Below, piece by piece: positions 1-8,989 of a stretch of DNA of 64,000 bases (the first letter of the stretch is position 1; each line of letters begins with the position of its first letter). The notes below the pieces were generated by a model. The model was not told the origin of the DNA, made no database searches, and was given only the letters and a program-made list of their open reading frames with translations. Position numbers and translations under genes: made by a program. This DNA comes from Winogradskyella sp. MH6 (GTDB taxonomy: Bacteria > Bacteroidota > Bacteroidia > Flavobacteriales > Flavobacteriaceae): the NCBI RefSeq assembly GCF_022810765.1, contig NZ_CP094494.1, forward strand, positions 620,001 to 684,000, read 5' to 3'.

Positions 1-1276
1 TACCTACTCTAACTTCGCTTGACCTAATAATCTCCCTAAGTTCTTTTATACTATTGATGTTGAATATCTGAAACTGATTGAACCAATCTAAATCTATCAG
101 ATTTTCTAAATCTGCTCTTAACTCATTCTTTGCCCATTTGGTATATTCATGGTAATGTAGCCTTAACCCATTTACAGCACCTTGAGTTTTCCCACTTAGT
201 GCTTTATTTGTTCTAGCCCATGGTAACTGTGCTAATTTTGGAAAATTGGTTTTAAACAGATGCTCATACATTTCATTACCTCTTACCGAAGGGTGAAGCG
301 ACCAAATATATTTATATACTTTTGGTGATGTAAACATTTGGTAAATTTTAGCATTACCATTAATTACCGATAAGGCATTACAAAGCCCTCCTCTCATTCT
401 ATAACCTTGCATAAAATGCTCTCTTAACGCATAGGGTTTTGCATTAGGACTTCTATCTTGAAGTGCGTTTATATCCTGATATACTTGCTCTTGCCCATAC
501 TTTTGAGCTTCAGAATTAAGTAAATTAAATCTATCAATTGGTTTAGGCTTTTTTAGTTGTAGTAAATGAAGATTACTAAACTCAGCCCTACCTATAGAGT
601 CTCCAAAACTACCAGCTATTACCAAAGCATCTTTTGGTAAATCTCTAAACCAAAGCATACTATGCAACATCTCTGGAGAATGCAACAAACCTAATTCTTT
701 TGCTGTAACGTTTATATTTTCAAGGACATTATTTGGTTGAAGTGGTACATGTATCCATTCAAAATCCAAAATATTAGCAATATTCTTAGCATAAACTACA
801 TCTCTTGAATCTTCTAATCCCCAAGACACTGTTTTTGGCTTTTCTTTTAGCTCACCATTATCGTAAAGGTATTTAAAAACACCTACCGCAATCCTACTAT
901 CTAAACCACCTGAAAGTAGAATATATATATCCTTATATTCTCTGACTACTTCTCTAGCTTCTTCTACCAAAAGTTTAAAAAACACATCCGAAAGGACCTG
1001 AAATTGCTCTGTAAACAACCCATGTTCAGGCACTTTACTTAATACCACCTTGTTATCCCTAATATCTGAAAGCCATGGTTGGCGTTCAATCTGATGCAAA
1101 AGGGTTCTATTACCACATATATACCCAAAAGACAGATACGACTGAATGGCAGCAATATCTAGATTTACACTTGAAGATGTATTGGAAAGTGCTTCATTAA
1201 AACTATCAAAAACTAAGTTATTTGATAGAAATTTTGGTGATTGAAACAAATGCTCTGAAGTTTCTTTAAATGCCAT
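1..1276 (-). CDS. Asparagine-synthetase-like PP-loop protein, partial (3' end outside window)
   Basis: The frame is open from an ATG at 1276 to base 1, giving 425 residues without a stop, so the C-terminus lies outside the window. The ATP-pyrophosphatase PP-loop SGGLDS is at residues 122-127. The protein starts only about 120 residues before it, with a stretch (IAAIQSYLSFGYICGNRTL) like the end of the class II glutaminase domain in normal AsnB. The catalytic N-terminal Cys and most of the glutaminase domain are absent. AsnB-like enzymes in O-antigen and capsule clusters amidate sugar carboxylates. Here ammonia would have to come free or from a partner, or the enzyme could activate its substrate for another nucleophile. 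The ATG overlaps the stop of the upstream CapA-like gene by one base (TAATG), so translation is probably coupled. Amide or ligase chemistry on a glycan is inferred. Confidence 0.8.
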   Translation of the reverse strand, partial: MAFKETSEHLFQSPKFLSNNLVFDSFNEALSNTSSSVNLDIAAIQSYLSFGYICGNRTLLHQIERQPWLSDIRDNKVVLSKVPEHGLFTEQFQVLSDVFFKLLVEEAREVVREYKDIYILLSGGLDSRIAVGVFKYLYDNGELKEKPKTVSWGLEDSRDVVYAKNIANILDFEWIHVPLQPNNVLENINVTAKELGLLHSPEMLHSMLWFRDLPKDALVIAGSFGDSIGRAEFSNLHLLQLKKPKPIDRFNLLNSEAQKYGQEQVYQDINALQDRSPNAKPYALREHFMQGYRMRGGLCNALSVINGNAKIYQMFTSPKVYKYIWSLHPSVRGNEMYEHLFKTNFPKLAQLPWARTNKALSGKTQGAVNGLRLHYHEYTKWAKNELRADLENLIDLDWFNQFQIFNINSIKELREIIRSSEVRVG

Positions 1277-2391
1277 TAATTTTTAATTTCTTTTTCTAAA
1301 AGATCTACAACAACTTCTCGATGTACTCTACTCCTAACAACATTTAAAAGTATTGCTTTGTTCTTTTTGTTATACAACCAATTGGTTAATCCAAGCTTTG
1401 AATTTAACTTCCTCAACCATTTACCATGTCCTCTAAAAATGCTATAATAGACTAACCTATACTTATTAATAAACTTGTTCCAAGCCTGTTCAATAAATAC
1501 TTCATCGACTACATTCTTTTTCATTTCGTTGGACTTGGCAAAAAACTCAGCTTCTTCGTTTTTATTTAATTTTAAAATCCCTGGAAAACCTTGTTTAAAA
1601 GGTATTTGCTGAACTTCAGTTTTTCCGTCTGATAGTTCAACTTGTATTAAATATCCTGTTTTCCAATGATTGGTATTACGATTAACATAATCGAACATGA
1701 GATTACCTTGTCCGTAAAAAATATTTGATTGCCCATATCTTTCCCAAGCACCTGCTATATGAGAATGCTGGCATACCACCAAGTCTGCACCCATATCACA
1801 TATGTATCTGCATATTTTTTGAAGGTTTGGTGAAGGATACTCATAATGCTCTTTACCCTCGTGTAACAAAACAATAGTGAAATCTACTTGATCTTTTAGA
1901 TTTAATATGTCTCGTGTAACATCACATAAATCCATCGGATTAACCCCTGGCTTGTCTTTTTTAGCTACACCAAATTCAGTATCTGAAAACGACAAAATCC
2001 CAATTTTATATCTTTCATTAAATATTAATGGTTTCCTCGCACTACCTGCATCTACACCCGCCCCAACAGTTAATATGTTATTAATTTTACAAACTTCTAA
2101 AGTTTCTACTACACCCTCGTCTGAAAAATCACCCATGTGATTATTGGCTAGGCTAACTACATGAATGTTTGAATCTCTGAGTGACCCAGCCGCAAAAATT
2201 GGCCCTTTTAGATTTGCTCCAGATTTGGTTATTCTGGTAGTACTATCTGTTAATGGCACTTCAAGATTTATAATGTTTAAATCTGATGTATTAAAGTCTT
2301 CCTGAAAATTACCAAACAAAGCACTGTTCTCTTTAAAATAATCGTGATTAGTATTTATTGGGCTTACATCTCCTCCTATTATTATCTTCAT
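1276..2391 (-). CDS. CapA-type metallophosphatase-fold protein of the polysaccharide operon
   Basis: This 371-residue protein has the CapA/PgsA metallophosphatase-like signature set: GGDVS at residues 6-10, NLE at 42-44, SLANNHMGD at 80-88, and a late QHSHIAG that supplies metal-ligand histidines. The usual HWG..Y segment appears as LLHEGKEHYEYP, a variant form. There is no signal peptide or membrane anchor, so it is probably cytoplasmic, unlike membrane-anchored CapA of Bacillus. Family members act in poly-gamma-glutamate synthesis or export, and many lie in exopolysaccharide clusters with unknown substrate. It overlaps the upstream glycosyltransferase by 4 bases and the downstream AsnB-like gene by 1. 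Assignment to the family is firm; the substrate is unknown. Confidence 0.85.
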   Translation of the reverse strand: MKIIIGGDVSPINTNHDYFKENSALFGNFQEDFNTSDLNIINLEVPLTDSTTRITKSGANLKGPIFAAGSLRDSNIHVVSLANNHMGDFSDEGVVETLEVCKINNILTVGAGVDAGSARKPLIFNERYKIGILSFSDTEFGVAKKDKPGVNPMDLCDVTRDILNLKDQVDFTIVLLHEGKEHYEYPSPNLQKICRYICDMGADLVVCQHSHIAGAWERYGQSNIFYGQGNLMFDYVNRNTNHWKTGYLIQVELSDGKTEVQQIPFKQGFPGILKLNKNEEAEFFAKSNEMKKNVVDEVFIEQAWNKFINKYRLVYYSIFRGHGKWLRKLNSKLGLTNWLYNKKNKAILLNVVRSRVHREVVVDLLEKEIKN

Positions 2392-3434
2392 CTCCTATGC
2401 TTAATTAACCTTAATATATATCTTAAAAAAAGTGGCACTGGAAAGTACATCCATTTTGTTTTTTGAGGTTTTGTTGCCTTGTAAAACTCTACAATTCTGT
2501 TAGGATTATACTTTACAAAATCTTTTAATTCTTCAACTTTTGCGTTGTTATTCTCTTCTAAATATGAGGAAAGTCTAGTGTTAAAATCGAAATTTGCCCT
2601 TTCACTAAAATTAGCCCATTTTACCTCATTAATGTTGTTTCCATCCACCATACAAAGGTCATCATTTTTTTTATTGTAAACGAATGTAGGAATGCCTTTA
2701 GCAATTGCTTCCATAGCACTGCGTCCCTGACCAACAAAAACATCTGCAACAGACAAATATTGTTTAGCATTAGAGGTATACTTTGTATTATCTAAAACAA
2801 GAATGTTTGCGCTGACCATTCGCTCTCTTAATGCTTCACTTTCAACAGAGCCAATACAGATAAACTTAGCGTCCTTTATTTGTTTTGCCGCTTTTATGAA
2901 TGCTGTAAAGGATGTATTGTAATATTCTGAAACCCTTCCTATTCTGAGTACAACGGTACTCTTATCTTTAATAACTTGTAAGTCTGAACTTAATTCTGCC
3001 AGTGGAAAATCTATGATTCGGTTATCATAGTAATCTATGTGCTTTACTACTTTAAAGTTTTTGTAAAAATCATAGTTTTCCTTACTAATCAACCACATAT
3101 TGGTTGCCTTTGGAAACCACTTTGCATTAACACCTCCACTTTTTGTAAGTATTAGCTTTATACCTTTATACTTTAAAGCTAATCGATAACCATATAGATA
3201 AGCCCACTGATCGAAACAGTGAATCACTTCTACATCTTTAACACATTTTACCTTTGGCATCCATTTAAAATCGATTCTGGTTGTTTTTGCCTGAAAGTGC
3301 TGTAATACAAATGGTATTTTTTTGCCCACAACAAGCAAGTGATATTCGCCTTTGTAACCATTAATATATGTAGCCAAAGTATTAAAATGACCTCCTTTAC
3401 CCTCTCCCCAAGTAGATACTATAAATAAGACCAT
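2388..3434 (-). CDS. Glycosyltransferase, GT-B fold (GT4-like)
   Basis: The 348-residue protein has a GT-B-like layout. An N-terminal acceptor half begins MVLFIVSTWGEGKGGH, where the glycine-rich loop fits the family. A C-terminal nucleotide-sugar half carries VLRIGRVSEYYNTS and then GQGRSAMEAIAKGIPTFVYN, the conserved glutamate region of retaining GT4 enzymes. There are no membrane segments, so it should work on the inner face of the cytoplasmic membrane, adding a sugar to the lipid-linked repeat unit. It overlaps the upstream sulfotransferase by 16 bases and the downstream CapA-like gene by 4, so it belongs to the same transcript. Donor and acceptor cannot be told from sequence. Confidence 0.8.
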   Translation of the reverse strand: MVLFIVSTWGEGKGGHFNTLATYINGYKGEYHLLVVGKKIPFVLQHFQAKTTRIDFKWMPKVKCVKDVEVIHCFDQWAYLYGYRLALKYKGIKLILTKSGGVNAKWFPKATNMWLISKENYDFYKNFKVVKHIDYYDNRIIDFPLAELSSDLQVIKDKSTVVLRIGRVSEYYNTSFTAFIKAAKQIKDAKFICIGSVESEALRERMVSANILVLDNTKYTSNAKQYLSVADVFVGQGRSAMEAIAKGIPTFVYNKKNDDLCMVDGNNINEVKWANFSERANFDFNTRLSSYLEENNNAKVEELKDFVKYNPNRIVEFYKATKPQKTKWMYFPVPLFLRYILRLIKHRR

Positions 3435-4171
3435 GTCTTGTTTTTAATTACTCTAAACACTTTTCTCTTAAAGTCTAACATTTTTGACACCTCTAAATAC
3501 TTTACATCTTCAATACCAACATTAAATTTTGACCTGAAAGCTTCACTACTTATATAATCATACAACTCCCAATCTTTCTGATTGTTGTTGTGTATATCTT
3601 CTTTGAATTGCAAAATTATCTTGTTAGCTTTTTTAGAAGACACACCTTTCATATCATGCTTTTTGTACATGCTTAAGCGATTATTAAATACCGTTGCATT
3701 TAATTCTAATAAACTTTGGTTAAAGGTTTTCATATCGCCAACATAAGCCATTTTATCTAATACGTTTTTAGCCTCCACAACATCGCCATTAAGAGACAAT
3801 GCTTTTGTAATAAAATTATGGTAATAGTCTTCTTGCAAATATTCCTCAAAAGTTCTTACAAGATTCATCTTTGAAAATTGATGCAAATAATGGCTTACGT
3901 ACCTTTCGGATGGATTTCTTAAAAAGGTAAAAGCACTACTTATATTTTGAGCATCTAATCTATAAGGCCTGATAGCATGGCCGCCTATTCCGTTAACAAA
4001 ATAAGACTTAAAAATCTTATTGGTATCTTCTTTTTGAAGTGGATACTCTTTCCCATTTGTATGAAACACCTTTGGGTTTAATACCCAATATCTAGAATCG
4101 TTGTACTCCAATATTTTATGCAAACTGGTTCCTGCACATTTTTCTATATGAACATATGCATAATTCTTCAT
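3419..4171 (-). CDS. PAPS-dependent sulfotransferase-family protein
   Basis: The 250-residue protein opens with YVHIEKCAGTSLHKILE (residues 6-22), the 5'-phosphosulfate-binding loop of carbohydrate sulfotransferases of the HS2ST / Sulfotransfer_2 type. This is followed by FTFLRNPSERYVSHY, the 3'-phosphate-binding motif with the RNPxERxxSxY pattern. The family moves sulfate from PAPS to sugar hydroxyls. Set among flippase, polymerase and glycosyltransferase genes, it points to a sulfated surface glycan, which is common in marine flavobacteria. It begins one base from the polymerase stop and overlaps the next gene by 16 bases. No signal peptide is seen, so modification would be cytoplasmic, before flipping. 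Family call is strong; the modified sugar is unknown. Confidence 0.82.
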   Translation of the reverse strand: MKNYAYVHIEKCAGTSLHKILEYNDSRYWVLNPKVFHTNGKEYPLQKEDTNKIFKSYFVNGIGGHAIRPYRLDAQNISSAFTFLRNPSERYVSHYLHQFSKMNLVRTFEEYLQEDYYHNFITKALSLNGDVVEAKNVLDKMAYVGDMKTFNQSLLELNATVFNNRLSMYKKHDMKGVSSKKANKIILQFKEDIHNNNQKDWELYDYISSEAFRSKFNVGIEDVKYLEVSKMLDFKRKVFRVIKNKTWSYL

Positions 4172-5371
4172 CTAATGCTTTAATGTGTTTGTGTTATGGT
4201 TTCTCAATCTCTTTAATCTCTCAAGTTCTAAAAGCACGATTGGCAAAATAGCATAAATCATTTCTGCGGCAAATAAGTTAATTGAGTATAACGAACTTAA
4301 CCCACTAGCGACCAACCAAATCTTTAGTACCATGCCATAATATTCTTTTCTAAAAAAACGATATAACTTGTATACTCTATAATAAAATAATATAAGGATG
4401 ACAAGACCTATAAGACCAAAATCAAAAAAGAACTCTAAAACATCACTATGTGCTACAATTTTGTGACCTATTGTTTTTTGAAAAAACTCTTTAGACGCAT
4501 AAACTCCATTACCAAAAATGAACTTTAGTGGTTGAAAATTATCCAAAATCATATCTTCTGCAATAAGTCTAAACATTTGTCCACGACCAGAACCCGCAGA
4601 ATCCACACTTTCTAAATCTTCTGATCGGCTTAGAAACACAGAAATATTTTGAATAAAATAGTAAGCACCAGCAGCCACAATAGCAATCCCTAGGATTAGT
4701 TTTTTTAGTTTCCCTTTTTTCTCCTTAAACAAGATATACAAGTAGTATATAACAAACGACAAACCAAACGCCAACAATGCCCCTCTTTTAAATGCTAAAA
4801 CAATACCAATTGCTATGAGCAGTATTAAAACATTTTTTAATTTGTTTTGAAACAGTAATACCAAAGGAAAAAACTTAAGCAAATGATATGCATTATTAGA
4901 CACAAAAAAGTCTTTAGAACCTTCCCATAGATTACGGTTCGTATAATCTCGTAGAACTACCAAGAAATAAATAAGTACGGCAGCAATAGTAAAATACTCT
5001 ATATGCTTAGTTTTTATCACACCTGAAATTAAAGCCTGATAAAAGAAGTAAAACCCTGTTATCCAATACAATATTTTTATTACTGAAGTTATATTGTCTA
5101 ATACCAAACTTAGATGCAGCAAGCTTAAAATTGTAAAAAGAAACAACAAATATTTAACCGCTTTACCAACTATAGATTGTGGTATTCTGTAGCCTTTAAT
5201 GAGATTAGAAACAACAAACACCAACATAGTACCAAAAAAAGCTGCTCTACCAATTTGCGGCACTATTCTATCTACATTATCACCTTTTGACGGATACAGT
5301 AAATCTAAGAACGACAACAGCGTAAAGAAGAGTATTAATACCAGTCCTTTTTTTGATTTTGCTATACCCAT
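4172..5371 (-). CDS. Wzy-like O-antigen/capsule polymerase (polytopic membrane protein)
   Basis: This 399-residue protein is mostly hydrophobic, with roughly ten to twelve predicted membrane segments. One larger soluble loop near residues 240-300 contains RSEDLESVDSAGSGRGQMFR, like the periplasmic catalytic loop of O-antigen ligases and Wzy polymerases (Wzy_C type, in which Arg and a late His matter; a KIVAHSDVLEFFFDFG stretch follows). The family joins repeat units on undecaprenyl diphosphate at the periplasmic face, or ligates glycan to an acceptor. It lies between the MurB-like gene and the sulfotransferase in the operon. Polymerase is preferred over ligase because a flippase is encoded two genes upstream, but sequence alone does not separate them. 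Confidence 0.75.
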   Translation of the reverse strand: MGIAKSKKGLVLILFFTLLSFLDLLYPSKGDNVDRIVPQIGRAAFFGTMLVFVVSNLIKGYRIPQSIVGKAVKYLLFLFTILSLLHLSLVLDNITSVIKILYWITGFYFFYQALISGVIKTKHIEYFTIAAVLIYFLVVLRDYTNRNLWEGSKDFFVSNNAYHLLKFFPLVLLFQNKLKNVLILLIAIGIVLAFKRGALLAFGLSFVIYYLYILFKEKKGKLKKLILGIAIVAAGAYYFIQNISVFLSRSEDLESVDSAGSGRGQMFRLIAEDMILDNFQPLKFIFGNGVYASKEFFQKTIGHKIVAHSDVLEFFFDFGLIGLVILILFYYRVYKLYRFFRKEYYGMVLKIWLVASGLSSLYSINLFAAEMIYAILPIVLLELERLKRLRNHNTNTLKH

Positions 5372-5416
5372 TTAATTATCATTATTCTGTAAAAAAGCCT
5401 ACTAAAGTTACTTCTC

Positions 5417-6274
5417 TTAGATTATACGTTGCTCAACCTCTAAATCTATACCAAAGTTAGCTTTTACTTGTTCTTTGGTGTGCTTAATAAGCTCTAAAAT
5501 ATCTTTACCTGTTGCATCACCAACATTTACAATAAACCCACTATGCTTTTTTGAGACTTCTGCCCCACCAATTCTATACCCCTTAAGACCAAGCTCATCT
5601 AACATGGGTCCGACAAAACGACCAGGAGGTCGTTTGTACACACTACCACAATTAGGATATTCTCTGGGTTGTTTTTCCCAACGTCTAGCTTTTGAGGCTT
5701 CCATTATTATTTTTATCTCTTCTGCATCTCCTACTTGTAACTGAAACCAAGCTTTTAGAATGACTTTATCCTTTTGTTTTTGAAACAGACTATTGCGATA
5801 GCTTAACTCTAAATCCTTACTGCTTTTTTCTTTAACCTGCATGTCTGCTAAATCGAGGTAACGTACCTTGCTTAAAATGTTTTTGGTCTCCCCTTCTTTG
5901 GTACCAGCATTCATCACTACAGCTCCACCAACAGAACTTGGTATATCGTAAAAAAACTCTGCGCCAGATAAGCTGTGTTTTTGTGCTACATTACTTACCT
6001 CATAAATGGTTGCGCCAGCTTCTGCTTCAATTACACGTGTAGCCTCATCTACCCTAAGTGTATTAAAATTACCATTAAAGATGATAAAATCTGCATCATA
6101 ATACGGCTTAGAACAAATAATATTATGACCACTACCTAAAAGTATATAGTCTTGTTTTTTGGTATAAAGTGCAATAAGATCTGCTTCACTTTCTGGAAAA
6201 AAAGCATTCTTACAAATCGCTTTTATTCTATAGGCGTTATAATTTGTTAAATCAAAATCTTTATACGCTATCAT
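5417..6274 (-). CDS. MurB-like UDP-N-acetylenolpyruvoylglucosamine reductase (short type II form)
   Basis: This is a 285-residue FAD oxidoreductase of the MurB family. FAD-binding landmarks are LLGSGHNII (usually GGGSNLL) and the GAEFFYDIPSSVGGAVVMNAG segment. The active-site stretch NCGSVYKRPPGRFVGPMLDELGLKG carries the catalytic Ser, and the terminal LEVEQRII provides the conserved Glu. The short length and the GSVYKRPPG motif place it with type II MurB, whereas the housekeeping MurB of Bacteroidota is, from memory, a longer type I enzyme of about 335 residues. It sits 3 bases from the flippase gene and in the same operon as a MurA-like gene. Together they could make UDP-N-acetylmuramic acid, or another lactyl sugar, for the exported polysaccharide. 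The alternative is that this is the cell's only MurB; the rest of the genome would show which. Confidence 0.85.
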   Translation of the reverse strand: MIAYKDFDLTNYNAYRIKAICKNAFFPESEADLIALYTKKQDYILLGSGHNIICSKPYYDADFIIFNGNFNTLRVDEATRVIEAEAGATIYEVSNVAQKHSLSGAEFFYDIPSSVGGAVVMNAGTKEGETKNILSKVRYLDLADMQVKEKSSKDLELSYRNSLFQKQKDKVILKAWFQLQVGDAEEIKIIMEASKARRWEKQPREYPNCGSVYKRPPGRFVGPMLDELGLKGYRIGGAEVSKKHSGFIVNVGDATGKDILELIKHTKEQVKANFGIDLEVEQRII

Positions 6275-6277
6275 AAC

Positions 6278-7570
6278 TTACTTCTTTACTTTTTTAAGAA
6301 TTTGAATGATTGGCTTAAAATCTGATTTCTTATATCCTAGAATCTCTTTAACTGGTATGCTTACTTCTTTACTGTAAAAATGTATAAATAATATTGCCGC
6401 AATTGTGTAGCTTATTGTAGAAGCCAAAGCAGCACCAGAAGCACCTTGTTGCGGTATAAAAATAAAATTTAAAACAACATTAATCGCTAAAGCAGGTAGC
6501 ATTGCTTTTAAAGATACCCAAGGTTTTCCTTTTCCAGATAAATCCATATTTATCACTTTAAAAATAGTCAACAAAACTACACCAGGCAATAATACATTTA
6601 GAACTAAGACACTATTAACAAATGCTTCACCATACATTAAGACTATAATTTGTTTTGAGAGGAGAAATAATAATAAAGCCCCAATACCTATAATTAAAAC
6701 TGAAAGCCGCAGCAATTGCGCAACCTTAATTGAAAAGGCCATATCGTTTTTTGAAACTGCACTACGTGCAAAAACAATAGTACTCAATAACATTGGAATT
6801 TGCCATAGATATTCTGTAACGCTAACACCTTTAGAATAAATACCAGTTTCAAAAGCAGAACTCAACCTATCTAACAAAATGACATCTATTCTATAATTTA
6901 AATTTATAACTAAAAGTGCTATTGCATAAACTACCCCTAAAGATAACATTCGTTTAATAATTACCCAATTGAAATCAAATCCAAAAGCTTTAATAAACTT
7001 ATTTTTGAAGAGTAACACTAAGCTTATAAATGCAGGACCAGCAATCATAGCTATTAAATAACCAGAAATCCCAAAGGACAACCAAAGCACTAGTACAGCA
7101 GTGACCAATAATATTAAAGCCGTTGGTATCCAGTTAATTTTATTAAAACTACTTATCTCGTTCTTTCCTAAAAAAATCCCTGAATTGTATGTGTTAAATA
7201 GTTTAAATGGTATTGGCATTAACGCCAACAGTACTAACCACAGATTTTCACCAGACTTACTGAAATATCGGATGAGTATAAAACACACTATAACACTAAA
7301 AACTGTCGTAATAAACCATATTTGGGTTATGGCTTTTTTTACCTCATTCTCAGTAAATATTCCTTTACCTAAAAAATAGGTGGTAGATTGTCTGATTCCT
7401 AAAGAGCCTATAGACATAAATAATGAAGGATAAACCAGTAATGCTGCGATAATACCATTTCTTTCTGGTCCTAAAACTCTTGCAACAATTATAGATGTAG
7501 TAAGTCCAAAAACTATAATCAATACTTTTGAAACACCTACACTAAAAATATCTTTTAAAAATGAATTCAA
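6278..7570 (-). CDS. Polysaccharide flippase, Wzx / MATE-like (MOP superfamily)
   Basis: The 430-residue protein has about twelve membrane segments and starts SFLKDIFSVGVSKVLIIVFGLTT, typical of polysaccharide-biosynthesis (Polysacc_synt) flippases. VARVLGPERNGIIAALLVYPS and the pattern LGIRQSTTYFLGKG follow. Late segments contain GQGASGAALASTISYT-like glycine/alanine packing (IPQQGASGAALAST). These proteins move undecaprenyl-diphosphate-linked repeat units across the inner membrane. It lies 15 bases downstream of the MurA-like gene and 3 bases before the MurB-like gene, so the two mur-like genes flank the flippase. Substrate specificity cannot be read. Confidence 0.85.
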   Translation of the reverse strand: MNSFLKDIFSVGVSKVLIIVFGLTTSIIVARVLGPERNGIIAALLVYPSLFMSIGSLGIRQSTTYFLGKGIFTENEVKKAITQIWFITTVFSVIVCFILIRYFSKSGENLWLVLLALMPIPFKLFNTYNSGIFLGKNEISSFNKINWIPTALILLVTAVLVLWLSFGISGYLIAMIAGPAFISLVLLFKNKFIKAFGFDFNWVIIKRMLSLGVVYAIALLVINLNYRIDVILLDRLSSAFETGIYSKGVSVTEYLWQIPMLLSTIVFARSAVSKNDMAFSIKVAQLLRLSVLIIGIGALLLFLLSKQIIVLMYGEAFVNSVLVLNVLLPGVVLLTIFKVINMDLSGKGKPWVSLKAMLPALAINVVLNFIFIPQQGASGAALASTISYTIAAILFIHFYSKEVSIPVKEILGYKKSDFKPIIQILKKVKK

Positions 7571-7585
7571 AATAAAAGCATGTAA

Positions 7586-8818
7586 TTACAAAGATACCCC
7601 AAGCCCATTCAATTTATCATGTAGGTTTTCATATCCTCTACCAATTTGCCAAGCATTTTCAATGGTGGTTTCTCCTTCGGCAGTTAGTCCTGCTAAGACC
7701 AATGCGATACCTGCTCTAAGATCTAAAGCTGTAACTGTAGCGCCATTAAGCGGATTACCACCATGTATTTTGAGTAAGTCTCCCTCTATTTGATAATCCA
7801 TTCCCATTTTGGCTAATTCTTCGGCATACCCATAACGCCCAGGAAATCTTAAATCTATAATACGAGATTCTCCTTTGGATACCGCACCAAACACAGCAAA
7901 CAAAGGTTGCATATCTGAGTTGATACCTGGATATGGGCCTGTACTAATATCTATAGGATAAGCTTCGCCTCCTCTTACAATCAACGAATTCTCACCTCTG
8001 TAAAACTGCATACCACTTTCTCTTAAGTGTACCAAAGGTACTTCGAGATGCTCAAAAGGAAAATCTAGTATTTCTACATCTCCATTGGTTACTACAGCAC
8101 CAATAGCCCATGTTAGTGCTTCCATATTATCTGGTATAACACTATGCTTTACACCGTTTAATTTTTCTACACCTTCTATAACAATACATTTTTGACCAAA
8201 GACCTTAATTTTTGCTCCCATTTTATTGAGCATGGTGATAAGGTCTATAATTTCTGGTCGTATATGTGGATTCCAGACTGTTGTTGTTCCTTTTGCTAAG
8301 GATGCGCACAGAATGGCATTTTCTGTTGCACCAGTAGAGCGCATTGATAAGTGGATATCTCCTCCTTGAAGTCTACCGTTAGCTTTTGTACACAGATAAC
8401 CATCTTCTTCCCAAACTTTGGCTCCCATTTGCTCTAAAATCATGACGTGCAAATCGTACTTGCGCTCACCTAACTTACAACCACCTGGTAGTGGCACTTT
8501 ACCTTGGCCAAATCTGGTGGTTAATGTACCAAGAATTAGTAAAGAGTTTCTTATGGAGCGCTCATCCCATAAAAGCTCTGGGTTAATGGTATTCTCTGTT
8601 ATTTTTAAATACCTATCTCCTTCCTCGCAGGTTTTACCCATTTTATTGAGCATCTTAATATGTACCTGCATATCTAACAACCCAATAGGTGCATTAGAGA
8701 TTTCAACTGTTTCATCTGTTAACACAGACGCCGTAAGTAGTTTAAGCCCACTATTTTTAGCACCACTTAATCTTACCTGACCTTGAAGTTGTGCTTTTTG
8801 TATTTTGAGTATATCCAT
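7586..8818 (-). CDS. MurA-like UDP-N-acetylglucosamine 1-carboxyvinyltransferase in a polysaccharide operon
   Basis: This is a 410-residue enolpyruvyl transferase of the MurA/AroA fold. Key MurA residues are present: SGAKNSG with Lys22/Asn23, the catalytic Cys at position 114 in PGGCKLGERKYDLH, Arg90 before the loop, SDMQP carrying the catalytic Asp, RFPGRYGYAEELAKMG, and the terminal RGYENLHDKL. It should therefore be active, moving enolpyruvate from PEP to a UDP-HexNAc 3-hydroxyl. Sequence around these motifs is divergent from ordinary MurA. It is the first gene of the polysaccharide operon and is followed by the flippase and a MurB-like reductase, which suggests a dedicated pathway rather than cell-wall housekeeping. 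Confidence in the family is high; the dedicated role is inferred. Confidence 0.87.
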   Translation of the reverse strand: MDILKIQKAQLQGQVRLSGAKNSGLKLLTASVLTDETVEISNAPIGLLDMQVHIKMLNKMGKTCEEGDRYLKITENTINPELLWDERSIRNSLLILGTLTTRFGQGKVPLPGGCKLGERKYDLHVMILEQMGAKVWEEDGYLCTKANGRLQGGDIHLSMRSTGATENAILCASLAKGTTTVWNPHIRPEIIDLITMLNKMGAKIKVFGQKCIVIEGVEKLNGVKHSVIPDNMEALTWAIGAVVTNGDVEILDFPFEHLEVPLVHLRESGMQFYRGENSLIVRGGEAYPIDISTGPYPGINSDMQPLFAVFGAVSKGESRIIDLRFPGRYGYAEELAKMGMDYQIEGDLLKIHGGNPLNGATVTALDLRAGIALVLAGLTAEGETTIENAWQIGRGYENLHDKLNGLGVSL

Positions 8819-8861
8819 TTTTTTTGTAAAAAAGCCTGATCAACCTCTGGTATCTATATAA

Positions 8862-8892
8862 AAAAGATTAGGGTGAAAGACTATAATGCAAA
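8862..8892 (-). promoter_or_regulatory. Possible promoter of the polysaccharide operon
   Basis: On the minus strand, TTTG (8892-8889) is followed after 18 bases by TAATCTTT, a partial match to the Bacteroidota -7 box TAnnTTTG. It ends about 43 bases before the MurA-like ATG. The -7 match is imperfect, so this is tentative. Confidence 0.3.
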
Positions 8893-8989
8893 TCTAAACC
8901 AATTCCAACAACCTCCTAAGAAAATAGTAGCCTTTTCGTTTAAGAAACCGTTACGATATACAATTTTTGATTTTTGATTGTTCTATTTT

